Source: ChocPot-Mid sp043804925 (GTDB taxonomy: Bacteria > Bacteroidota > Ignavibacteria > Kapaibacteriales > UBA2268). Taken from it: a stretch of DNA of 42,945 bases. Of the stretch, positions 1 to 7,707 are shown piece by piece. Every line of letters begins with the position of its first letter. Within the stretch, counting starts at the first letter, position 1. The notes under the pieces were generated by a model. It worked only from the letters and a program-made list of their open reading frames with translations, did not search any database and was not told the origin of the DNA. A program made the position numbers and the translations under genes. The stretch is taken from the NCBI GenBank assembly GCA_043804925.1, contig JAZDIP010000061.1, positions 1-42,945 on the forward strand. The letters run 5' to 3'.

Positions 1-1
1 A

Positions 2-388
2 GTTAGCTTTGTTGATTCGATTTTATTTATAAGCAATTCAATTAAAGACCCACAATTGAACAATGGTAATCCTATTGATAGTGTGTGTATCATAGCAGGG
101 AATGGAACAACAGTTGGTGTGCAAGATAACAGCATCAATAAAAACCTATACATATATCCTGTACCGGCATCAGATAAGATTGAAATTATCTCGGAATCTG
201 AAATAAAAAACATTAAAGTTTTTGATATTTTGGGATGCGAAAGGAATTGTCACAAAGCTATAGAAGAAGGGCGGAGTATTGTTAATCTTGCTGCATTGAA
301 TGAAGGGATTTATATTGCTGTTCTGTCAGTTGTTACAACTGACAGCGAAGAAAGAACAATCATCAAGAAGTTTATTGTCAGGAAATAG
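2..388 (+). CDS. C-terminal end of a T9SS-sorted secreted protein (partial)
   Basis: The reading frame is open to the left edge of the window, so this is the tail of a longer gene. The first start-like codon, a TTG at 56, is probably internal. The last ~80 residues form a type A Por/T9SS sorting domain: a Pro-x-Pro-Ala-Ser-Asp turn, a strand ending K-V-F-D-I-L-G, then E-G-R-S-I-V-N, an L-N-E-G-I-Y turn and a basic end (KKFIVRK). Such domains send periplasmic cargo through the type IX system and are usually cleaved at the surface. The motif G-C-E-R-N-C is shared with the next four genes, so this belongs to the same surface-protein block. The functional part of the protein lies outside the window. 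Confidence 0.85.
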   Translation, partial: VSFVDSILFISNSIKDPQLNNGNPIDSVCIIAGNGTTVGVQDNSINKNLYIYPVPASDKIEIISESEIKNIKVFDILGCERNCHKAIEEGRSIVNLAALNEGIYIAVLSVVTTDSEERTIIKKFIVRK

Positions 389-444
389 TAAAGTTGTCAG
401 AACTGTGTTTTTTTTGATTTTTATGATTATGATGATTTAAATAA

Positions 445-468
445 TTTGCGTCTTTGCGTCTTTGCGTG
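445..468. repeat. Octamer tandem repeat TTTGCGTC, three copies
   Basis: Three head-to-tail copies (the last ends in G instead of C) lie 57 nt after the stop of the partial first gene. They are non-coding. They resemble the other 7-10 bp tandem repeats between genes in this window. Confidence 0.8.
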
Positions 469-480
469 AAAATTTTTTTT

Positions 481-501
481 CACTTTTTTAAGAAAAAAGT
501 G
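481..501. other. AT-rich perfect hairpin
   Basis: CACTTTTTT and AAAAAAGTG pair over 9 bp around an AAG loop. A run of eight T lies just before it and no T-run follows it. It is therefore not a classic terminator for the upstream gene. It may still end or protect that transcript. Confidence 0.4.
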
Positions 502-516
502 TAACATTTCGCATTC

Positions 517-559
517 TCATGTGTTATATAAGTATAATGTTGACAAATTTGGAAAAACT
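517..559 (+). promoter_or_regulatory. Conserved leader, copy 1
   Basis: The 43 nt before the ATG at 560 match the leader of the gene at 7708. Both share TCATGTGT, an ATAAnTATA block, then 31 identical nt (540-570) running across the start codon. The last part holds TTTGGA, a weak ribosome-binding-like site. A TATAAT-like box at 533-538 could be a -10 element, but I see no good -35. This is either a shared promoter/5'UTR or a trace of gene duplication. Confidence 0.45.
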
Positions 560-2923
560 ATGAAAAAATTGTACTTGTTTGTATGCATATTAATAGTTAC
601 TACGCTAAATCTGAACTCAAAAGAGAGCAATGTTAATGATTTGCCGGAACTGCTCAACATGAGTAATATGGGTAAAGAATTTTATTTTACATTTATTCCC
701 GGTTGGCAAAGTGCTGAAGGTGATTTGAAGATATATGTAACTTCAGATGTTGAAACTCTCGTTAGAGTCGAAGTTGAAGGTAAGGGATACAGTAAGGAAT
801 TGAAAATAATACCAAATAAGATTACTGAATTCTCATTACATATCGGTATTGGACAGCCATACAAACAAAATATAATAGAACAGCCAAAACCTGATACGGT
901 TTGGAAGGGTGCTGCAGTTCATGTTAGAGCAGATAACCCCTTTATTTGTTATGCCGTAACTCATTTTGACTACAACAGCGATGGATTTGTAGTTTTGCCT
1001 GTGAATATATTAGGTAAGGAATATATTGTATCATCTTATCAGGATGATTCGGATAACTCTACAAACTGGAAGCCCGGCTATACGGGTATAACGGCTGCTT
1101 ATGACAAAACAAAAGTTTATTTTACAATGGGTGGTAATGATTCCTCGATGACTGCAGGTGGATTATTGCCCGGACAGACTTCAACTTATGATTTAGACAA
1201 AGGTGATGTTTTGTTAATTGCAAGTTCGGGAACCGGCTCGGACTTGACAGGTTCAAGAATTAATGCATCAAAACCTATATCTGTCGTTTCGGGTAATTTC
1301 TGTGCAGCTATTCCCGAAGGCAGTGCTTGTAATTTTATCCAAGAAATGGAATTGCCGACCCACTTTTGGGGAGTTCATTATCATGTAACACCAATTATAG
1401 GTAGAAGCCAAAATTCATTAATCAGGATTTTTGCCAAAGAAGCAAAAACAAAAATATTCAGGGACGGCAAACAAATTGGATATTTCCGTATTGCCGGTGA
1501 AATTAATGGTAATCATTGGCTCGAAATGCGTGCTGATACAGGTTTGCCAAGACCGGTTGTTATCAGTGGGGACAAACCAATTGGTATTACACAATATAAT
1601 ACTGGTGAAAATGATGGTAGCAATAACATACCTTTCCAAATGACATTAATACCTATTGAACAATATTCGGAAGAAATTACATTACATACTCCCGGGATAG
1701 TGGGAGGAATTGGATTCACACAAAATTATGTCAATTTGATTTTTGAGGTAAATGAAAATGACAGCATTCCCGATGATTTGGAATTTGCACAGCTGACAGC
1801 GGGAAAATTTGAGTGGATTCGATTAAATGAAGTGTCTCCAAATCCCGGGAAATATTTTGCATTTAACGCTACAGGTAAAAAATATTTTTGCAAAACTCTT
1901 TTTCTACCCGGTGATGGAGTATACAAAATGCGTTCAAATACACCAATGGGTGCATATATGTATGGATTTTCGAGTTTCAAATCTTATGGATTTCGTGTAT
2001 CAGGCAGATTAATCGAAATACAAAAGGTTGATACATTGCCACCTGAACCTGTTTGGGTATTGTATTGTGACGGTATGGTAAATATTCAGAGAACAAAATA
2101 TGTAACCGATAAACCGGATGATGAAGAGAACCGCTCGAATATGAGTTGTATTTATTTGCACACAGATGCAAGTTATAATTATAAGCTTTATTATGGTGAT
2201 TTCATGCCTTGCGAAGTACAGACTGTACCATGGAGATTGGAAATAATAGATAACAGGGAAGATGCTTATGGAGTAGTAACTTTTTCTGATTGTGCGGGGA
2301 ATGATACGACTGTTTATATTTTGTTTTCATTACCAAAACTTGCATATTCAGAAGATAAGATTTTATTTGAAAATTGTAAACCGGATTCACTTTACGAAGC
2401 TCTTGTTTATTTGAAGAATTTGTCAACGTCAGGAAAATCCAATATTAGAACTATTGGTCTTATTGACAGCATTAATGGATTTACTGTTTTGGATACTAAT
2501 CATAATGAAATAGCTTTACCTTTAGAAATTCCAATTGGGGATTCATTGGCTTTGCTTGTACAATTTAGAACTTCTATCGAAGGAAAGTTCGCAGATACTT
2601 TATATGCATACTCACCTTGCAGTTATTACTTTAAAATACCTGTTATTGCTTATACTGAAGGAACAGGAATCAATGAGGAATTATTATGCAATATTGTAAC
2701 GATTATACCCAATCCGGCAACGGATAATTTAATAATTTCTTCTGATTACATGATAACAGATATAAAAATATTTGATTTGTTAGGTTTTGAGAAAGTTTGT
2801 CCTTCCGATATAAGCGAAGGAAGGAGTATTGTAAATACTTCAGAATTGACAGAAGGAATTTATTTCCTGAAAATTTCTTTAATTGACAAAATTATTTTTA
2901 AGAAATTCATTATTAGGAGATAG
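560..2923 (+). CDS. IgGFc-binding-like secreted protein with T9SS sorting domain
   Basis: 787-residue secreted protein. The chosen start is the ATG of MKKLYLF, which begins a signal peptide; a longer frame from 521 would put charged residues ahead of it. Residues ~25-400 look like the IgGFc-binding N-terminal fold (PF17517-type): A-x-H-V-R-A-D-N-P-F, a V-V-L-P segment, then SKPISVVSGNFCA and G-D-K-P-I. The middle has paired cysteines. The last ~75 residues are a T9SS domain (P-N-P-A-T-D, E-G-R-S-I-V-N, KKFIIRR). It is probably first in an operon with the next two genes. Family members are extracellular adhesion-type proteins; the ligand here is unknown. No enzyme motif is visible. The family call is from memory of the pattern. 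Confidence 0.75.
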   Translation: MKKLYLFVCILIVTTLNLNSKESNVNDLPELLNMSNMGKEFYFTFIPGWQSAEGDLKIYVTSDVETLVRVEVEGKGYSKELKIIPNKITEFSLHIGIGQPYKQNIIEQPKPDTVWKGAAVHVRADNPFICYAVTHFDYNSDGFVVLPVNILGKEYIVSSYQDDSDNSTNWKPGYTGITAAYDKTKVYFTMGGNDSSMTAGGLLPGQTSTYDLDKGDVLLIASSGTGSDLTGSRINASKPISVVSGNFCAAIPEGSACNFIQEMELPTHFWGVHYHVTPIIGRSQNSLIRIFAKEAKTKIFRDGKQIGYFRIAGEINGNHWLEMRADTGLPRPVVISGDKPIGITQYNTGENDGSNNIPFQMTLIPIEQYSEEITLHTPGIVGGIGFTQNYVNLIFEVNENDSIPDDLEFAQLTAGKFEWIRLNEVSPNPGKYFAFNATGKKYFCKTLFLPGDGVYKMRSNTPMGAYMYGFSSFKSYGFRVSGRLIEIQKVDTLPPEPVWVLYCDGMVNIQRTKYVTDKPDDEENRSNMSCIYLHTDASYNYKLYYGDFMPCEVQTVPWRLEIIDNREDAYGVVTFSDCAGNDTTVYILFSLPKLAYSEDKILFENCKPDSLYEALVYLKNLSTSGKSNIRTIGLIDSINGFTVLDTNHNEIALPLEIPIGDSLALLVQFRTSIEGKFADTLYAYSPCSYYFKIPVIAYTEGTGINEELLCNIVTIIPNPATDNLIISSDYMITDIKIFDLLGFEKVCPSDISEGRSIVNTSELTEGIYFLKISLIDKIIFKKFIIRR

Positions 2924-2928
2924 TTTTT

Positions 2929-5250
2929 ATGAAAAAATTGTATAGCTTTTTAGTATTATCTTTATTGATGTTATTTAATGCTATAGCAGAAGATAAAGAT
3001 AATAATAATTTGCCTCAGCCACTTGGTGAAATTGGCTGGGCAATGGTTTACTACATCTCCCCAATACCATCGAGACAAGATAGCGGTTACTTTAACGACA
3101 TCAAACTTTACATATCATCAAGTGAAGAAAAGGATGTAACTGTTAAAGTCGAGGGTAAAGATATTGAGATAAAAAAGAAAACTATACCTAATGATTTCAT
3201 CGAGTTTTCTATACCGGTGTCAATAGGTATGGTTTATTTAAAAAATGATGAAGATAAACCAATTACGGACACAATATTTTCTAAATCTGCAATAAGGGTT
3301 GTATCTTCAATACCTTTTAAATGTTATTGTACAATCGGAGGTTCAAAAAGTATGGCTGGATTCCTTGCTTTACCAATGCAACAGTTAGGAAAGAATTATA
3401 TATTATCTTCGCATACGGATTATTCAAACAATGTAACCGAATTTTTTCCGGGAGAAGCAACAATAACTGCAGTTTCTGATAAAACAAAAGTTAAAATAAT
3501 AAAGAATATTTCAGATTCGCCTGACACAACAACTTATATTTTAAACGATAAAGATGTTTTATTGCTATCTACCAAAGGATATGCTGATGATTTGACAGGG
3601 ACGGTAATTGAAGCATCAAAACCTGTAGCGGTTGTTTCTGGAAATTATTGTGCATACATACCGGAAACTTCTGAACATTGTGACATGATAGCTGAATTTG
3701 AAATGCCTACAAATATGTGGGGGACAGAGTACTATGTACCTTTCTTTTTTAACCACAAGAGTAATCCAATTATAAAAATCTTTGCAAAAGAAGACAGCAC
3801 AAAAATATTCAGGGATAATGAATATATTGGAACAATCATGACCGGAGGAGGCAAAGAAGGGAGCGGATTTTTCCAGATGCTTTCAGATACCGGTGCATCA
3901 AGACCTGTCATTATTTCAGGGGATAAGCCAATTAATGTAGTATTATATAATCCTGGACCCGACGAGGAAACAACAGTTAGTTATCCTGCACAATTATCAT
4001 TAAGCCCGATAGAACAGTACACAAGAGAAGTATCATTTAAAATTGATGGTTCTCAATTATCACCTGATGATTATTTATTGCTTATTTACGAAGCCGCAGA
4101 AACCGGCGAAATACCGGATGACATGGAGTTTGCACAGGTTTTAGGAGGTAATTATGAATGGATGAAATTGAAGGAATTAACTCCAAAACCGGGAACGGCA
4201 TATAATAATTTTAACGGAAAAAACTATTTTTTTAAACAAATCCCAATGCCGGGACAGGGGGTATATAGAGTTAGAAATAATGAACCCTTTGCTGCTTATA
4301 TTTATAATAATGAAAAATTTACGACACAATTATTTCAGGCAACGTATGTATATAGTGATAACACAATTGTTGATACATTGCCACCTATCCCTGAATGGGA
4401 AATGGATTGTAATGGTGATGTAAGCGGAGTTTTGCAAGATACGGGCGATTCTTATAACATGTCTAATCCATCAACAATATACATGCACTCTGACATAAGT
4501 TATAATTACCGGCTAATTGTTGATGAGTTTTTACCCTGCGAGGATTCCATTGTCACATGGAGACTTGAAATAATAGATTGTTCAGAAGATGCAAACGCTT
4601 TTCTAACCTTTGCCGATTGTGCTGGTAACGATACAACTTTTAGTATACATTATACTGCACCAAATCTTGAATTTTCTTCTTTACCCGTCGAATTTGCAAA
4701 TTGTAAAATGGACACTGTTTATGAAAAAATTATTTGGTTAAAAAATAAGTCTGACAGTCTGGAAATTTGGATTGAAAAAATTGAATTTCTGAATAATGGA
4801 CTTGGCTTTACCGTTTTGGATACAAATTATAGTCAATTAGTTGTACCTTTCAAATTAAAAATGCTTGATTCAATTCCTTTGTTATTGCAATTCAGAACAT
4901 CTTCCGAAGGTTTTTTTATTGACACTTTAAAAGTAAATGACACTTGTTGTTATTACAAGCAAATACCAGTTATAGGATATACAGAAGGGACAGGAATAAA
5001 TGATAATATTTCGCATGATAAAGTCAGTATAATACCAAATCCTGCATCGGAACAAGTTACAATAATTTGCGATAAACAAATAAGTGATTTAAAAATATTT
5101 GATATTTTGGGTTGCGATAAAGGGTGTCCCGTTTCCGTTGGTGAAGGAAGGAGCATTGTAAATACTTCAGAATTGACCGAAGGAATTTATTTTGTAAAAA
5201 TCGCTATATGCAATAAAAATATAATCAGGAAATTCATAATTAGGAGATAG
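2929..5250 (+). CDS. IgGFc-binding-like secreted protein, paralogue of upstream gene
   Basis: 773 residues starting with a signal peptide (MKKLYSFLVLSLLMLF). It follows the previous stop by 5 nt, so it is probably co-transcribed. It is colinear with its neighbour: same A-I-R-V-x-S-x-x-P-F region, SKPVAVVSGNYCAYIPE, F-A-K-E-D-S-T-K-I-F-R-D, a V-D-T-L-P-P linker, a T-F-A-D-C-A-G-N-D-T-T block and a T9SS end with E-G-R-S-I-V-N-T-S-E-L-T-E-G-I-Y. The two probably arose by tandem duplication and then diverged, since identity is moderate outside these blocks. Likely secreted and surface-attached. Its partner is unknown; it could pair with its neighbour. Confidence 0.75.
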   Translation: MKKLYSFLVLSLLMLFNAIAEDKDNNNLPQPLGEIGWAMVYYISPIPSRQDSGYFNDIKLYISSSEEKDVTVKVEGKDIEIKKKTIPNDFIEFSIPVSIGMVYLKNDEDKPITDTIFSKSAIRVVSSIPFKCYCTIGGSKSMAGFLALPMQQLGKNYILSSHTDYSNNVTEFFPGEATITAVSDKTKVKIIKNISDSPDTTTYILNDKDVLLLSTKGYADDLTGTVIEASKPVAVVSGNYCAYIPETSEHCDMIAEFEMPTNMWGTEYYVPFFFNHKSNPIIKIFAKEDSTKIFRDNEYIGTIMTGGGKEGSGFFQMLSDTGASRPVIISGDKPINVVLYNPGPDEETTVSYPAQLSLSPIEQYTREVSFKIDGSQLSPDDYLLLIYEAAETGEIPDDMEFAQVLGGNYEWMKLKELTPKPGTAYNNFNGKNYFFKQIPMPGQGVYRVRNNEPFAAYIYNNEKFTTQLFQATYVYSDNTIVDTLPPIPEWEMDCNGDVSGVLQDTGDSYNMSNPSTIYMHSDISYNYRLIVDEFLPCEDSIVTWRLEIIDCSEDANAFLTFADCAGNDTTFSIHYTAPNLEFSSLPVEFANCKMDTVYEKIIWLKNKSDSLEIWIEKIEFLNNGLGFTVLDTNYSQLVVPFKLKMLDSIPLLLQFRTSSEGFFIDTLKVNDTCCYYKQIPVIGYTEGTGINDNISHDKVSIIPNPASEQVTIICDKQISDLKIFDILGCDKGCPVSVGEGRSIVNTSELTEGIYFVKIAICNKNIIRKFIIRR

Positions 5251-5254
5251 TTAA

Positions 5255-7615
5255 ATGAAGAAATTCTTAATTCTTGTGGTCATATTGTTAAGAGCAATTT
5301 CGGTTTATGCATATTCACCTAAGGTAGCTATTGTTGAAGAGGCAACGAATACTTCTAACCAGATAAGTGCCGATCACCATGCGGATTTTTATTCAATGCT
5401 TAAAAAATACAACGATAGGGTAATACCGATTGTTTATCATACGGATTATCCCAATTCACAAGATCCAATGTATTTGGAAAATCCTGAAATGAGTGATTAT
5501 GCTACTGAATATTGCTATATGTTTGGTTCCAACGCCTTTTGTTTTAATGGTATTAAAGAAGGAGAATTATATAATGCACAAATGTTAATTGAACAAGATA
5601 TTCTGGACTTATACAAACAAGAATCACCCTACAATATACTAATTACCGGGAGAAAAATAGGAAATACAGTTCATGTTTCTGTTATAGTTTCTTCTTCTGT
5701 AAGCAAAAATGGACTTAAGCTAAGAACCGCTATTGTCGAAAAGCATGTTTATTATCCTCCGGGAGTTGCCGGAACAAATGGTGAAACGGATTTTTATTAT
5801 GTTGCCCGTAAAATGCTTCCTGACGCATCAGGAAAAGATTGTTCTTTACTAGCCGATAAACCTCAAGTTTATGAATATTCTTTTGACTATAAGGACAATT
5901 GGGACAAGAAAGAAATTTTTATTGTTGCATTTTTACAGGATTCGAAAACTCGTGAGATATTTCAAGCCGGGTGCACAAATACGGGAATATTGGATTTTAA
6001 TGCAGAGACCGATTGTATTTATCTTACAACTAATATTCAAAATGAATTGAGTTTTAATTTTAATCTTATCAATTTAGGTGATTATTCTGTTTTGGTTAAA
6101 CCTCAAATATCATTAGACAATTCCATCATCCCATCTAATTGGACATTATCTGTAACACCTGATAAAATATTGGAACTACCTCCCGGCTGGCCCAAAAAAG
6201 CCACTGTTGAAGTAAATCCCGCCGGACAGACCGGCTATGCCAGAATAGCTCTAATACTTGAACCAAAAAGTAATTGTATTTACAACGATTCTGTTTTTTA
6301 TTTTTATGTAGCAACTGACAGTATAATAAATACATTTGTTGATGGTGTAAACGATATGAGAAGCCATTCCATGTTTAATAATGTTAATTTTTCAGGTATA
6401 AGTGCATTTATTCCCTATAATGAAAAAGACCTGCAAATTTTAAATTTCATTGATTATAAAACACTAATTCTGAATTACAATATGTTTGAAGGAAATGTTC
6501 CCGATACAATAATTCCCGATAATCTCTATGAAGAACTTATTACTTCAGCTATGAATAATAATAAAAATTTTGTTCTATGCTCAGAAAATATGTTAAGCAT
6601 CAAACAATATTCGCATGATGATGTTAGAATTTTTTTTGATAGTATTTTATCTGTTTCCAATAGCGGAAATCCTGTTAAAAGATATGTTGAAGATGATACA
6701 GGTGCTGTTAAAAGCCATTTGAGTTTTAATATTGCTGGTTTTACAGATGAACTTATTTTTGGTGATTATAATACCCGTGTTAATGACAGTAAAGCTCCCG
6801 GGATTTTTGTACTCAAAACAGATTTGATTACCTGTCGAGATAATACCGAAAGTACTCCAATTTTATATTATGATGGTATTGATGATAATATCGCTATGGT
6901 AAGGAGAAGATTGGATAGTTCTAAAATAATTTATTCGACTTTTAATTTTGAGGCAATTGGAAATATTATTAATAAAATAGAACTATGGACTCGTATTTTG
7001 TCATGGATAAACAAACCAAAGGATGATATAGGTGCTGTTATTACCCTGCCTCCCGACACTTTGAATTTTGGAACCATACGTACAATGGATACATCATCAC
7101 GGGTTTTCTATATCGGTAACATAGGAGATATGCCTTTGACTATTACTTCGATTAAAACAACAGGTGATGATTCGGCAAGATTTGAAATTATAGACCTTAA
7201 TTATCCGTTTACTATACAACCTGACATGAAAAAAATGATTACTATTAATTTTATCCCAATAGAAAAAAAATATTACAAAACTGAACTCATTATTCAATCC
7301 AATGCCCAAAACTCGGATGAAAAAATCATGAGACTAAAAGGAGAGGGTGTTACAGGATTAACTATTGAAGATTATCAAAATCAGTTGTATATGGTCTATC
7401 CCAATCCTGCATCTGACAAATTAATAATAAACTCAGACAAACAAATTTACAACATAAAAATATTTGACATTTTGGGATTTGAAAAGCATTGTCCATTTGC
7501 TAATAGCGAAGGAAGGTGCATTGTGAATATTTATGATTTGAATGATGGGATTTATTTTATTTTAATACAAATAGATGACAGGGTATTAACAAGGAAATTT
7601 GTTGTGAGAAAGTGA
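5255..7615 (+). CDS. Large secreted Omp28-like protein without active-site cysteines, ASH-type domain, T9SS tail
   Basis: 786 residues with a signal peptide (MKKFLILVVILLRAISVYA), 4 nt after the previous stop. Residues ~22-260 resemble the Omp28/thioredoxin-like region of the protein at 7708: both have V-x-E-E then a helix, and N-G-E-T-x-F...K-M-L-P-D...G-K followed by F-x-Q-D-x-x-T-R. Where the neighbour has CGPC, this one reads E-E-A-T-N-T-S-N-Q, and the Ile-Pro loop is also lost, so it is unlikely to be a redox enzyme. A region near residues 595-700 (L-N-F-G-T-I-R...I-G-N-I-G-D-M-P-L-T-I) looks like an ASH/choice-of-anchor D Ig-like domain. The end is a T9SS domain. Likely a structural surface protein. 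Confidence 0.65.
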   Translation: MKKFLILVVILLRAISVYAYSPKVAIVEEATNTSNQISADHHADFYSMLKKYNDRVIPIVYHTDYPNSQDPMYLENPEMSDYATEYCYMFGSNAFCFNGIKEGELYNAQMLIEQDILDLYKQESPYNILITGRKIGNTVHVSVIVSSSVSKNGLKLRTAIVEKHVYYPPGVAGTNGETDFYYVARKMLPDASGKDCSLLADKPQVYEYSFDYKDNWDKKEIFIVAFLQDSKTREIFQAGCTNTGILDFNAETDCIYLTTNIQNELSFNFNLINLGDYSVLVKPQISLDNSIIPSNWTLSVTPDKILELPPGWPKKATVEVNPAGQTGYARIALILEPKSNCIYNDSVFYFYVATDSIINTFVDGVNDMRSHSMFNNVNFSGISAFIPYNEKDLQILNFIDYKTLILNYNMFEGNVPDTIIPDNLYEELITSAMNNNKNFVLCSENMLSIKQYSHDDVRIFFDSILSVSNSGNPVKRYVEDDTGAVKSHLSFNIAGFTDELIFGDYNTRVNDSKAPGIFVLKTDLITCRDNTESTPILYYDGIDDNIAMVRRRLDSSKIIYSTFNFEAIGNIINKIELWTRILSWINKPKDDIGAVITLPPDTLNFGTIRTMDTSSRVFYIGNIGDMPLTITSIKTTGDDSARFEIIDLNYPFTIQPDMKKMITINFIPIEKKYYKTELIIQSNAQNSDEKIMRLKGEGVTGLTIEDYQNQLYMVYPNPASDKLIINSDKQIYNIKIFDILGFEKHCPFANSEGRCIVNIYDLNDGIYFILIQIDDRVLTRKFVVRK
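7400..7615 (+). repeat. Duplicated sorting-domain DNA, copy 1
   Basis: The last 216 nt of this gene match 9355-9570 with only about 14 differences by eye. The first 79 nt are identical and most differences sit in one ~30 nt patch around the Cys motif. This points to recent duplication or gene conversion of the T9SS-domain DNA alone. Confidence 0.9.
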
Positions 7616-7663
7616 AGATTCTTATTAACGAATTTTAAAAAATTTTTGAGACGAAATGCTTGT

Positions 7664-7707
7664 TCATGTGTCTTTATAAATATAGGATTGACAAATTTGG
7701 AAAAACT
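7664..7707 (+). promoter_or_regulatory. Conserved leader, copy 2
   Basis: This is the counterpart of 517-559 and includes part of the 31 nt block (7688-7718) identical to 540-570. It lies in the 92 nt gap after the three-gene run, so the gene at 7708 may have its own promoter with the same control as that run. Confidence 0.45.

Noticed and set aside
481..501. Terminator of the first gene
   Set aside because: The hairpin is perfect but A/T-only in most of its stem and lacks a following T-run, so it was kept only as a hairpin.
540..545. TTGACA as a -35 box before the gene at 560
   Set aside because: It is only 14 nt from the start codon, so the -10 box and the transcript start would fall inside the gene.
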